Shown here in pieces: positions 44,577 through 54,549 of a stretch of DNA of 64,000 nt. The notes under the pieces were generated by a model. The model did no database searches. It was not told the DNA's origin and worked only from the letters and a program-made list of their open reading frames with translations. The stretch comes from Phytophthora sp. 'mugwort'. Its lineage: Eukaryota > Oomycota > Peronosporomycetes > Peronosporales > Peronosporaceae. A program made the translations under genes and the position numbers. Within the stretch, counting starts at the first letter, position 1; every line of letters starts with the position of its first letter. The stretch is taken from assembly GCA_033558025.1 (NCBI GenBank), contig JAUCEF010000005.1:4092001-4156000 (forward strand). Reading direction: 5' to 3'.

Positions 44577-46625
44577 ATGGCCGAAGACTTGAGCGTCATG
44601 ACGGATGCGAGGGTCGCTGGGCGCAAGCACCCGAGACCCCTGACGCCACAACAGCTCCTGGCGCAACCCATGCTGCCCCTCGACGCGTCTGGGCTGTCCA
44701 ACTTCGCGGCTGAACCTACTCCTCACCCTCTGCAACATAGTGATGGTCTTGTGCGCGCTATCGCGTCCAACACATCGGGGTTGCCCATAGGGCGCCGCAT
44801 GCGCCTGACGCTCGGCCAGAAGCGCGAGGTGGTGGACCTGGCAGCCAGCAAGAAGTTCACGCATCGCGAGTTGGCCGAGAAGTTTCGCGTGGGGCGCACT
44901 ACCATCACCAACATCTGCCGCCAGGAGGACCTCATCCGCACCGAGACGGACTCAGCCGACGCCACGAAGAAGAAGAGGAAGACCACCAAGTGCACCTATG
45001 ATCTTCGGGTGCTAGATGAGTGTCTGCATAAGTGGCGGATGGAGGTCAAGGTCTCCAGCCCCGACACCAAGCTCACCGGCACGGTGCTGCAACACAAAGC
45101 CATGGAGTTGGCCTGCAAAATTGTCCAAGAACCCTACGCGGCGCTGCCGGACAAGGTGAAGCAGGCTCTGCAGAAATTTACGGGCTCCAATGGCTGGCTG
45201 GACGGATACAGGACCAGATTCGGCTCGTTCAGCAGTAAGCAGCTGCCGGGCGGAGGAGACCAGAGTGTCATCAAGAGTGTGGACATCCAGACGAGGCTCC
45301 GAGAACTGCACCACGCTTTCGGTAGTGTGGACCTGGAGGATATCTGGACGGGAAGTGAGTTTGCGGTCATGTACAAACCGCCGCTAGCGGATGCGATGAG
45401 TATGACTGGAAACGGAGGTAACGCTGGACGGTACACGGTGTCGCTCTTTGTGAGCGCGGCTGGGGAGAAACATGATATGCAGGTGATTGGCACGGATCGG
45501 AATCCGCTGCTACTGGAAGGTATTGATACCAAGGAGGCGTACAATATTCAGTATGGATACTCGAAGACAGGCTGGCAGGTGGCGCAGACGACCGTGAGCA
45601 TGCTTAAGTCGTTGAATGCGCTTGCCAGGGACCGCAAGCGCACGTTCCGAGTGATTTTGGACTCGGCTGTACCTCACGTTAAGGCTGCTATGATTTTGGA
45701 TTCGCAAGGAGATCAACGCACGTTCTTCGTTTACGACCATCTCCAAATTTACTTTTTGCCACCAAATTTCAAAGCTCCGCGGTTCCACCCGTGCCACCTT
45801 GGTGTGATCCAAGCGTTCAAGGCTCGCTTCCGCAGTGAGATGGTGGAGACGCTGTTCAATAACTATCGGCAGACCTTAATGGGCCCGACCTCCCGTGGCT
45901 TTCATCCACAACGCCACTTGCACACTCGCAACGTTTTCCATTGGTTTCACGTCGCTCTTCACAGCCTTGACAAGCAACTTATCCAGAGCTGCTGGGTTCA
46001 CAGTGGTTTGCTGCCCACCCAGGCTATTGCATCTCTTAACTTGCGCGTCATCTTGAGCAACAGCGACGCGAATGGTTCCTCTCCCAATGTGATTCCAAAC
46101 AACTCCAGCAGTGATAGTGGCAACGGCAGTGCAAATTCTGATGCAAATGGAGTCAATGGTGCATCTCCAAGCCGGGCAGCAAGTGGTGCTGGCTCATCCT
46201 TAATATTTCGCGAGCTGCAGCAGCAGTTGACGAGTATCGCCCCGGTTGCCCCTGACTTTTTACGCTGGATTGGCGTGTCCGACCCTGCGAATGTCCAGGC
46301 CTTTGTAGAGCTTGAAGGTAATGCTTCCGTGACCGATCCAGGAATCGACGAAGTTCAGATCATCCGTGGAGTTCTCCAAAAGCATGGATATTTATCCACA
46401 AAGAGGCTTGACGATGAAAGTCACGCGGAAGGGCCATACGAGACCTTCGAAGACGTGGCTGATGAGCCCTGCCCAGGGCCCGAAGAAGTTCTCACGTCGA
46501 TTAGTATCCTGAAGCAATATTTGCGCCTGTCAAGGGACGCGATTCGGAGCCGTGTGGATGCGGTTGTACAGTTGAACGAAGTCAAGAGAGCCGTTGACGC
46601 GGCCACTTTTCGTGACGCTATTTGA
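44577..46625 (+). CDS. CENP-B-like protein derived from a pogo/Tigger transposase, catalytic acids altered
   Basis: An intact single exon of 682 codons from the ATG at 44577 (an upstream in-frame codon at 44547 is GTG). A pipsqueak-type helix-turn-helix with 'TLGQKREVVDLAA' and 'RELAEKFRVGRTTITNI' is at about 77-115, followed by a basic linker and a CENP-B/Tc5-type second DNA-binding domain (about 138-230). A DDE_1-type domain follows. Its first catalytic block reads 'DIWTGSEFAVMY' (255-266), where active family members have N-x-D-E-T-G. The second block 'VILDSAVPH' (359-367) keeps Asp. The third, 'PCHLGVIQAFKARFR' (405-419), lacks the Asp of the usual DQG block. A low-complexity Ser/Asn-rich linker (about 500-545) precedes a C-terminal helical part. 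Loss of two acids while the frame stays open suggests a host function in DNA binding rather than transposition. Confidence 0.85.
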   Translation: MAEDLSVMTDARVAGRKHPRPLTPQQLLAQPMLPLDASGLSNFAAEPTPHPLQHSDGLVRAIASNTSGLPIGRRMRLTLGQKREVVDLAASKKFTHRELAEKFRVGRTTITNICRQEDLIRTETDSADATKKKRKTTKCTYDLRVLDECLHKWRMEVKVSSPDTKLTGTVLQHKAMELACKIVQEPYAALPDKVKQALQKFTGSNGWLDGYRTRFGSFSSKQLPGGGDQSVIKSVDIQTRLRELHHAFGSVDLEDIWTGSEFAVMYKPPLADAMSMTGNGGNAGRYTVSLFVSAAGEKHDMQVIGTDRNPLLLEGIDTKEAYNIQYGYSKTGWQVAQTTVSMLKSLNALARDRKRTFRVILDSAVPHVKAAMILDSQGDQRTFFVYDHLQIYFLPPNFKAPRFHPCHLGVIQAFKARFRSEMVETLFNNYRQTLMGPTSRGFHPQRHLHTRNVFHWFHVALHSLDKQLIQSCWVHSGLLPTQAIASLNLRVILSNSDANGSSPNVIPNNSSSDSGNGSANSDANGVNGASPSRAASGAGSSLIFRELQQQLTSIAPVAPDFLRWIGVSDPANVQAFVELEGNASVTDPGIDEVQIIRGVLQKHGYLSTKRLDDESHAEGPYETFEDVADEPCPGPEEVLTSISILKQYLRLSRDAIRSRVDAVVQLNEVKRAVDAATFRDAI

Positions 46626-46778
46626 GTGCAAGTGCGCGGTACTGTTATATACTACGTGTACTTGGAGGTTCTTGTCACGTGCTAGAAGTATTTTCTCGCT
46701 GTTGTTGCTTTGTATCGGTTATCTTACACGTGCCAACTTTCACGAGATATGGTTGTTCTGAGTGCATGGTTATAATAG

Positions 46779-48728
46779 CTAGTACACGGTCCGGATTTTA
46801 TAGTTGGGAGGTATGGCCGCCATGATTGTAGCTTCGTCGAGCCGTAGATTTGGCTGAGCTGCCGATGGGGACAACAATCGGGCGGTTCGTGCGGCTGAAC
46901 GTAATAGATCGTCTTCTAGTGGCAGTATTGCCCGTTCAGCAATGGCCTGCTGCTCGATGCGGCGTTGACGACGTGCGTAGGCTACTAGTGTTCGTAGCGC
47001 GCTAACCAACCAGTCCCGATGACTCGAGCTCTGGGTCTCTAGATCTAATGTCCGCCCCCGGAACACCACCGAGAAGGAGCAAGCGTCGAGCACACTGTTG
47101 GACGCGTACTTTCGGAACACAGCAGTCTGCCGTCCATCCAGCACTTGCAGAACTTCCGCCAGATCCACCGCTTCACTAAGGCCGCCGCGCTTATGTTGCC
47201 ACTGCAGAGTGCCACAGCAGTTGCAATGCAGTCGAGTTGCATGAGAACCCCCACGGCGTCCATACTTCAGGAGAGGAAAGAACATATTGACCGCCTGCAC
47301 CAGGTAGGAACGGTGCTTGCCACCAAAGCGGAAGGCCAATTCCACAATCCTCCACCGGGCGCCTTCGATCGTCTCTAGCTCTTCGTCTGTAAACAAGTAT
47401 GTTTTGCGCTTTTTGCGCAAATGGAGTGTCTCCAACACACGCGGACCGATCCTCAAGAACGCACTCTTCTTGTGCTTCTTGCCAGGGTGCATTTCCTGCT
47501 GAACAAATGCGGGACTAATAGCCGGCGGCGTAGGGATTGGAGACCCATCGAGTGGAGACTGGATGCTAAGGTCGTATGCTGTCGGACATGACCCAGCTCT
47601 CCTCCGCATTGTGGCAGACGTAAACTTCCGGCGAGTTCCATGTGATTGGGCCAGTGGTTTGCATCGCTGATCAAAATCGTCCTTCAGATCGATTACCAGC
47701 CGCCGCACACTTGACGTAAGCTGGTCCTGCGCTGATAACGCCGCGTGCTCAGCAGCACAGCTCAGAAGGCGAGCTTGCCGACGATGGAATAACCGGTGCT
47801 CGGTGGGGCTCAGCTCGTGCACCAGCTCTTGCTCGACCTGTGTTGCCGCCTCTTCTTGCTCGCTACTGGATCCTTCCTCGTCGTGTTCAGCATTGTTGTT
47901 GTCCAGATCGAGCATCCCCACGTCGTCGATGCGATCGACATCTTCTTCGTCTTCGTCTTCATCTTCGTCCTCATCTTGGTTGGACATGGCCGTAGCGCTA
48001 GCAACAGGAACATCCGACTCATTCAGCAGGCTCTCACTCTTGATCCGGTTCATTAATGTCCGCACGCTCGTGGACATGTTAATCGGATCGAAGTCCAACA
48101 GATCCTCGCCCTGTGCAAAATCCCCGCACCTTTCTTCGTCGTCGTGTACTTTCTCCTCGGCACTTAGTGCAGCACGCCGTTCCTGTTCTTCAAGGTTCTC
48201 CTGCTCGTTGTTGTCCATCTGTTCCTCTTCTTCTTCAAGCTCCATTACAGCCACCCCTTCCTTCTCTTCCTGGTCGCCCGGTTGCACTGAAGGCGGTGTA
48301 AAGCTCGCATGGATGGCACTAAACTCTCCAATTTGCGCTTCGAGAGTCGCTCTCCTCATCAGTTCCCCATGACCCAACGGCCTGGCCAACGCCGCCGCCA
48401 CAAGTGGCCGCGCCGGATAGAACTGCAAGAGCTGGTTCGGGCTCCGGCCGGTGGCGTCGCTGTTATCGCTGGCGATCGGGTCCCACAAGGTCATACTCGA
48501 TAGCGTTGTGGGCGTAGAGCCAACGCTGCCGCGCCGAGCGGGTTGGCTTACTACCTGCGTTGCGCCATCGTCCTTAGTCTCGCTGCTGCTGCTGCTGCTG
48601 CTGCCGCGCGCGTCCTCGGGGTCTGCCTGGAACAAACTGCCGCGCCGCACGATTGCCGACAGCTTGCCCAACAGCACCACGCTGGATGAGCGCTCGCGCT
48701 CGCGGCGGCCTCCTGACCACGGCTGCAT
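46779..48728 (-). CDS. Acidic protein with C-terminal PH-like domain
   Basis: A single exon of 649 codons. Residues 1-80 are basic and Ser-rich, with a run of seven Ser encoded by a CTG-type repeat (48582-48605 on the plus strand). The middle (about 120-330) is acidic, including Asp/Glu runs near 250, and looks disordered. The end (about 471-582) reads as a PH-like domain: 'YLVQAVNMFFPLLKYGRRGG' as first strands, 'GTLQWQHKRGG', 'VLQVLDGR', 'SFSVVFRGRTLDLETQS' and an amphipathic helix with 'HRDWLVSALRTLV'. PH domains bind phosphoinositides or proteins, so membrane or scaffold roles are plausible, but this specific protein is unknown to me. Confidence 0.7.
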   Translation of the reverse strand: MQPWSGGRRERERSSSVVLLGKLSAIVRRGSLFQADPEDARGSSSSSSSETKDDGATQVVSQPARRGSVGSTPTTLSSMTLWDPIASDNSDATGRSPNQLLQFYPARPLVAAALARPLGHGELMRRATLEAQIGEFSAIHASFTPPSVQPGDQEEKEGVAVMELEEEEEQMDNNEQENLEEQERRAALSAEEKVHDDEERCGDFAQGEDLLDFDPINMSTSVRTLMNRIKSESLLNESDVPVASATAMSNQDEDEDEDEDEEDVDRIDDVGMLDLDNNNAEHDEEGSSSEQEEAATQVEQELVHELSPTEHRLFHRRQARLLSCAAEHAALSAQDQLTSSVRRLVIDLKDDFDQRCKPLAQSHGTRRKFTSATMRRRAGSCPTAYDLSIQSPLDGSPIPTPPAISPAFVQQEMHPGKKHKKSAFLRIGPRVLETLHLRKKRKTYLFTDEELETIEGARWRIVELAFRFGGKHRSYLVQAVNMFFPLLKYGRRGGSHATRLHCNCCGTLQWQHKRGGLSEAVDLAEVLQVLDGRQTAVFRKYASNSVLDACSFSVVFRGRTLDLETQSSSHRDWLVSALRTLVAYARRQRRIEQQAIAERAILPLEDDLLRSAARTARLLSPSAAQPNLRLDEATIMAAIPPNYKIRTVY

Positions 48729-49732
48729 CCGTCAAGAGGAGTGAATAAAAATCCACGCACACACACGCGGAAGAGTAGGAGCACTCCGGACAAGTTGGCC
48801 CAACAACGCGAAATGAGGGCGCGGCCTCGACCACCCGAGAAAGAGGGAAGGAGAAAACCGTCGGACACTGGCGCCGAACCTTAGTAACAGCAAAGTGCGA
48901 TGCAGAATGGCCGGCTCCTTGTCTGGACACGATGACCTTGGGTGGTTGTGGCCGCTGACTACCGTGGCACACGAATGGGCGCGATGCTCTGGTTTACACA
49001 AAAGGAGCCGTTGCTTGTTGCCGCTAGTGGCGAGTGCGGCAGCCGGAAAAATGAGCGGTGTCTTCAATGTGGCCAACGACAGACATGTTTCGCTTCGGCG
49101 GGATATCGAGTCTGGAAACTTATGTTCCCAATGATTGCTATTTTCGTCGACAGATTGACGGCATCAAGTTTGACAACTTCACTCGAGTCTCTGCTAAGCG
49201 TCAGAGCCGTTATCAGAAGCTACCGGCCTCGCTGCTGGAACGTTCAGGCGTCGCTTTGACATATCAAGGCCATACAGTATCGCCGATGGCGGGTTCAGAT
49301 TTCCACTCCGATGCCCTCATCTTGCTTTGGTAGCTTCGCCTGGACATTGTCTTGGTGCAGCCAACCGGCCCGGTTACGGGGTAGGGTGAGACCAGCTTTC
49401 GATGCGGGTTTGCTGGACTCCCCAAGCCGCACCACTTGGCACAACTGAAAGTTAACTGGATCCATAAGTGGGGCTTACACCAGTACTGGTACCGCGTCGC
49501 CCCTGTCTTAATTTAGGACTCCTAAAAGCGAACGTCAATGTCGCTCTAAACGTTAGGGTTGATATCTGGACATACGAATTAGTATCTAAAAGGTGGAGAT
49601 TATGCTAATCAATTTACAGTTAATGGAGCTAAAATTATGGACACGGCGAGAATTGGATCCGTTGCTGGCGAGAACCGTTGCTTGGCCACTGGTAAATGTG
49701 TTCCTAAGATGTTCATGACTAAATGCCAATAC
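48729..49732. other. Region between the PH-domain gene and a pogo element
   Basis: Short frames on the plus strand (48895-49333) could be a small exon set but have no recognised domain or promoter. The DNA after 49340 shows no features. Confidence 0.4.
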
Positions 49733-51675
49733 ACCGATCACGCTAATTAGTCGTGCTTCAAATTTAGCGTGAATCGTACTTAAACGAGACAAAAGGGTAG
49801 TGCTACCGAATTTAGTGATGCACCAAAATTAATCATGCCTTGCAGGCCCACCACTCATCTCAATCCGAGCGACACCGAGCAAACACACGCACAACACAAC
49901 ATGAGCAACGACACGAGGTGCCTCCAGCACGTTGTCACAGTGGCGGACAGAGACCGATGCGTGCAGTTGATGGCATGCGACGGGCTAGATAACGGCGAGA
50001 AGGGCCTCTTCGGGCGCGCCGTCGGCCACTTTCCCTCACTTTTCTGAGCATCAGATCGCCGAGTCAACATGAATAAAGCAAGGGGCTGATGGAAAAGCGG
50101 TCAGCGCTGCAGCTGGCGCAGGAGGACGGGCGGCAGCACAAGTCTGCCAGGTCGGCCATGGGCGGCCGCCACCAGCTCGTCCCAAAGGCTTTCAGCGGCC
50201 GTTGTCGCAAGCTCGATGCTCACTGGGGCTGGCTATACCCCCAGCTACTTCAAGAGTTCGAGCGTCTTCGCCGCGCTGGGTTGAAGCTCTCCTCGTGGCT
50301 CCTCATCGACATGGCTACAACGATCATCGCGGACAGCCCCATCCACTGTTAAAAAAAGCCTACAGGCTTGGTGGTAATGATTGTAGCTCTCTAGTCACTC
50401 CACAGCGCATCCAAGACTTCACGGAACGTCATAACATTGTCTATCAGAACTGAAGGGCAAGAAGCAAGTTAGCGAAGCAAAAAAAATGGCACAGATTGAG
50501 TAGTTTGTGGCTCTCCATCTAGGCACCTGAAGCGACTATTCAACGACGGAGTACTGGACCCCGCTCGACAATTCAACATGGACAAGAGTCATTTTGTAAT
50601 CGACCTCGATGATGGCAAAACGTTCGACTTTTCGAGGGGCTGACAAGGTCAAGTACCGCAGCATGGTGTCAGGTATGTGTACTGCAACATGTTATCGTAC
50701 TGTATAATTAATCGACACTATTACGAATGTACTGGCAAAATATTAACTCATATGATTAGGTCGGGAAGGAATTTATAATGTCCATGCTGTTTCGAGGTGG
50801 CTCGGATGCAAAACTTCTTTGCCCGATGCCGATCTACAAAAACAAGAAATCGAGATACCCAATTCATGGTCTGCCTGAAAAGTCGACGGCGTCGCCTATC
50901 GTTCGTCCCCAAGCGCGCTCATCAACAACAAGTTGATGCTGGAGTGGCGGCAAGAAGTTCAATGCTGGGGTACTGGCGGACCTTTCGCTAAAAAGCGTCA
51001 CCTGTGGATGGATAATGCCAGCGGTCACTCGGAGGGGGGGGCATGCCAGCGGTCACTCGGAGGAGGAGGTCCAGGCGTTCGCTAGGCAGCTACGGACTCG
51101 CGTCCACTTTTTCGCCTCCTAATGCTACTGAATTTGTGCTGCCTGTTGATAAGTTCCCGATACAGCGGATTAAAGTGCACTGGCGGAATTTGTGCGAGAA
51201 GAGAGACATGCAAACTATCAGACGTGTGAATGGATGCAGGGCGACAAGTCGTCAGGCTCACTGGCGAACCCGGGCAAGAAATTCTATCTTGAAACCGCAA
51301 AGCGCATTAAGTGGTCTAACCACATGATCGCCGAGGTGCTGCGTCTTCGCTTCGCGGACGGGGATGTCAAGAAACTGAGCAAAGAAATCCATGGTACTGT
51401 GAGGCTTGGATGTCAGTAGGGACGAACAGTGGAAGGAAGAGCAGTTGAGCAAGCCATTGCAGAAATCGTAGCTCGCTGTCGCTCAGAGGTTACGATGAGG
51501 CCAATCCGATTGCATCTGTATAGCTAGCTACAGTAACAACATCACTGATCGTTGCATTTCGTCATTATTATAGTCGTGCACCAGAATTGAACATGCACAT
51601 GTAATAGTCGTGCATTTGACGTGGTTGCGTCTGTCACCATTATTAGTGATGGCTTGACTAATTAGTGTGATCGGT
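49733..51675 (+). mobile_element. pogo-type DNA transposon with terminal inverted repeats
   Basis: The left end at 49733 begins ACCGATCACGCTAATTAGTC. The right end in reverse complement (from 51675) begins ACCGATCACACTAATTAGTC. Over 25 bases 21 match. A TA lies two to three bases outside each end (left AATACACCG; right ..CCATA), consistent with the TA targets of the Tc1/pogo superfamily, but the exact boundary is uncertain by a few bases. Subterminal GTCGTGC words recur on both sides. The transposase gene inside is broken. Confidence 0.7.
50089..51530 (+). pseudogene. pogo-like transposase pseudogene within the TIR-bearing element
   Basis: The N-terminal part contains 'HWGWLYPQLLQEFERLRRAGLKLSSWLLIDMATTII' split over 50220-50328, matching the CENP-B/Tc5-type DNA-binding domain of oomycete pogo-like proteins. 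The first catalytic block is 'MDKSHFVIDLDDGKTFDFSRGA' split around 50580-50640, the second 'HLWMDNASGHSE' (51001-51036), and the third 'LPVDKFPIQRIKVHWR' (51139-51186). A 3' tail runs to about 51530 with 'GKKFYLETAKRIKWSNHMI'. Frame changes near 50345, 50460, 50645, 50780 and 51030 break the gene. A short duplication of ATGCCAGCGGTCACTCGGAGG lies at 51013-51063. Confidence 0.8.
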
Positions 51676-52309
51676 CCATAATATGGTCCCCGAACTTTTC
51701 CACTTGGACCTGCTTCTATTTGCGCTTACAAGACGGATAGAAGTGGTCGATTTACTGTGTGCCCTTCAGATAGAAATTCGAATTAGACGCTTGTGGGTGT
51801 AGTTGACAGCGGAACGAGTGTACCGCATTGACTTTCTGCCAGTTCTGTGGTGCGAGGGCTTCCCCATCTATCGACAAGAATAGACCATACTACTGTAGTA
51901 TTAGGTGGCAGGCACGGTGTTTTAGCTGAAACCATATGCTGAAAAAAGGGCTTTGTTTTTGGTCATACGTAATAGGAAATTGTTTAGAAAAAAACTCCGC
52001 TTCGGACAGGGGCGATACGGTACCCGTCAAGAAACTCATGTAATGTACCAGTACCTACCGTACCAAAAACTGGTCATCAACGAATTTTTGATAAATATAG
52101 CCTCTCCCCATTTCTTCATCGATAATACAATAAATGGCAGATTCCGGACCGGAAACCTGCAATAGCATTACACGTATGAGACACCAAAAGTCTCTCGCCA
52201 ACTAGCGCCGAGTTATTCATTCCAGATGACAATGGAAAGGGTGGATTTCGTACTTTATGGAATTATGGAAATTCTATCAACTCGTGTTCTCCCATATTCG
52301 GCGTTCTTC
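51676..52309. other. Unassigned stretch
   Basis: AT-rich with scattered short frames. No gene, repeat or RNA supported. Confidence 0.4.
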
Positions 52310-52540
52310 GGCCCAGCAGACACCACAGCGCGCAGCGACACAGCGGACAGCGGAGTGCGACACTTGCACCGGCTCGATGGAGAGCGGCAAGGCGGCCAGC
52401 GGACAATGGGACCGGCACGATGAACAGTGGACCGGCGGACTCTAGACAGCGGCACGGCGGACAGCCTGCTGCAGGGTGGACGGCAAAGCGACGAACTGCG
52501 GCGGACGGCTGCGCGACACTTGGCGCTGCGAGATGTAGGC
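52310..52540 (+). repeat. CGGACAGCGG-type low-complexity tract
   Basis: A purine-rich tract built from variants of GCGGACAGCGG, GGACCGGCGG and GCGACACTTG words. It contains the same GCGACACTTG word at both ends (about 52358 and 52515). It lies just upstream of a tRNA-like sequence and may be part of the same repeat. Confidence 0.45.
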
Positions 52541-52580
52541 AGATTTCGAGGTAATCTTGATGTAACCTCCACATACACAG

Positions 52581-52650
52581 GCTGGTGTAACTCAGTGGTA
52601 GAGCAGGAAGTACCGCTTCCAGGTCGCCGGTTCGAATCCAGCTTCCCATA
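52581..52650 (+). repeat. tRNA-like sequence, probable pseudogene or SINE
   Basis: A-box-like TAACTCAGTGGTAGAGC (52588-52604) and B-box GGTTCGAATCC (near 52629) are both present at normal spacing. The D arm can form, a four-base-pair anticodon stem with ACC in the loop is possible, and the T stem pairs at four of five. However, the acceptor arms do not pair (GCTGGTG versus TTCCCAT), so a functional tRNA is unlikely. A decayed tRNA-Gly-like gene or a SINE head fits best. Confidence 0.45.
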
Positions 52651-53795
52651 CTCTAATTGGTTTAATTTATGTGAACGTGTATGATGTGCTGTATGTGTTA
52701 TTATGTTATATATATTCAGAGCGTATGATGCAGAGATTCAGGCAAGATCATTAGCTGTCCACTGATGCGAAGCAGGCGTACACGAGTTGGAGACGGCGCC
52801 GCTGGCCTTCAACGCAAGATACTGGACTCTCAGCGATTTGTATGCCGTCATGTGTGAAGCTTCTAGCTCCCTCCATCGCTTGCAAAGTGACGAAGCCGTC
52901 GAGGATGACTTCCTACCGTCTGTTGAATGCAAGCGGCCGTGCTGTGCGGTCAAGCTCTCGAGCAAGGTCCCAGAGATTGTGCTTCCAGGCTCGGTAGTGA
53001 TGCAGGGTGTGATATAGCACAAGCATGATGTTGGCAGCAGCCTTAACATCTGCTCGCTTGTTCTGTTCTCGATTACCATTAACCATTTCCCAGATTCTGC
53101 TTGTGTACCAGTACAGCTCACATAGTGCAGGCGTGGACGCCGTCGCTTGAGCTGAAAGAGAAGCAGGACACGGCAATAAGGACGGACGCATCTTGTGGTG
53201 CACTTGAAAAAGACGCGTCTGGTACGGCAGCAGATGACCTGGATACTACATCTTCTAGTCGAGCCAACCTAACTTTAGGATAACTGTCTGAGCATGTTTC
53301 CATTGTCGATGCAAGAAGTAGGTCCTCACCTGTGACAGCACGGCTAACTTGTGCATGATTTGCTGTTATCCAGCGTTCTGTGAGGTGTGCCTCCCCCCCC
53401 CCGAAACATGCTGTGGTGCTGATGTGGCAGCCAAGCCGCGAGTTCGTGGCGGAAATCGCACGGGCAGCTGATATTCATACCGTGTAAATTGTACGGCTCT
53501 ACTTCGGCTGGTCTCGAGGACGCTCTTCATATGCATCAGCCACGCCGCGAACGTGCCATCTACGACAGCCCGAGACACGTTGTATCGCGATCGAGAGACC
53601 CGTGGACATGCTGGTACAGCTCGTCGCGGAGGGTTAGTAGCTGACCGTATTCGCAACCGAGGGTCGCTGCTGGAGATCACCGACAGTCGGTGTCGATACA
53701 AGTAAGCCGGGTGCATCGTAACCTGCTAGTACCTTGCCTACGCTATGATCCTCACGTGTTGTTGTATCTATGTATCGAAGGCATTTGTTGGCGAT
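52651..53795. other. Unassigned stretch
   Basis: Overlapping short frames on both strands (minus 53121-52738, minus 53716-53366, plus 53101-53283). The minus-strand frames could be exons of a decayed gene, with 'LLTLRDELYQHVHGSLDRDTT' readable near 53640-53580, but no family was recognised. A C-run lies near 53391-53401. Confidence 0.35.
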
Positions 53796-54427
53796 TCAAC
53801 CAACCAAGCCCCCCTGGAAGAGATCCATTGGAAGTCCAACTTGGGAAATGCATTCGCGTACGCTGCGGAACCTCCCCGGAGAGTAGCTGTTCATGTTAGG
53901 TATCATGTCTTGCCGTTGTGACGACATCATCTCCCTCAACATGCCGCGGGTAACTTCGTTAGTATAGCTTTCAACATTGAGGCGCTTGAACTCTCGTTTT
54001 GCTGATGGTTTCATTTCGCTCTCAAAATCACTTTGCAGGCTCTCCCAATATACCACAGCTTCCTTCTGTGTATATTTCTGCCCTCCAGGTAGATCGGACA
54101 ACACGTATCTGGGTACGAGAGGAAATAGATACGCGGAGGGATCGTAACATAGCAAAGCAAACCGAATGCATGTAGCATACACTGTTGCCAACGCCCCGGC
54201 GCATCGTAGATAGACACGCCTTGCACTACCGAGGTGTTAACTCGTGTAATTCTCAGGAACAGCTCACCTGAAGCTGCCAGCGATAGTTCCTGCTTTCGGG
54301 CAACGCAGGTATCAATTGCCCTCCCAACGTGCCACATCATAGTGAGCAGTTCTTCATCAAGTATAGATTTGAGCCCCATGGCAACATCTCCATGTGCTAC
54401 TAAGTCAGACCTTCTTAATACCGGCAT
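53796..54427 (-). pseudogene. Unclassified frameshifted coding sequence, possible oomycete repeat family
   Basis: Two overlapping frames on the minus strand (54427-54011 and 54191-53796) join into one sensible protein of about 200 residues. It starts 'SILDEELLTMMWHVGRAIDTCVARK' (split), continues 'ELSLAASGELFLRITRVNTSVVQGVSIYDAPGRW', then 'HAFGLLCYDPSAYLFPLVPRYVL', and ends with a helical tail. The pattern has a general feel of proteins repeated many times in Phytophthora genomes, but I cannot name the family. A one-base shift near 54175 separates the halves. It is next to hAT-like remnants on the same strand. Confidence 0.45.
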
Positions 54428-54549
54428 ATGCCAGCGTGTGTCGTATTAGCTTTATTTCGGCACGTCCAGAATATCTTTTCCGGCACTGTGCCGGTTTATA
54501 GCAAAGACTACGACTTGTGTATACTTAGACTATTGAGCTGTCCAGCTGT

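Noticed and set aside
47803..48372. 189-codon Ser-rich frame on the plus strand
   Set aside because: It is the complement of Asp/Glu-rich codons in the PH-like-domain gene.
52581..52650. Functional tRNA-Gly gene
   Set aside because: The acceptor stem does not pair although both pol III boxes are present.
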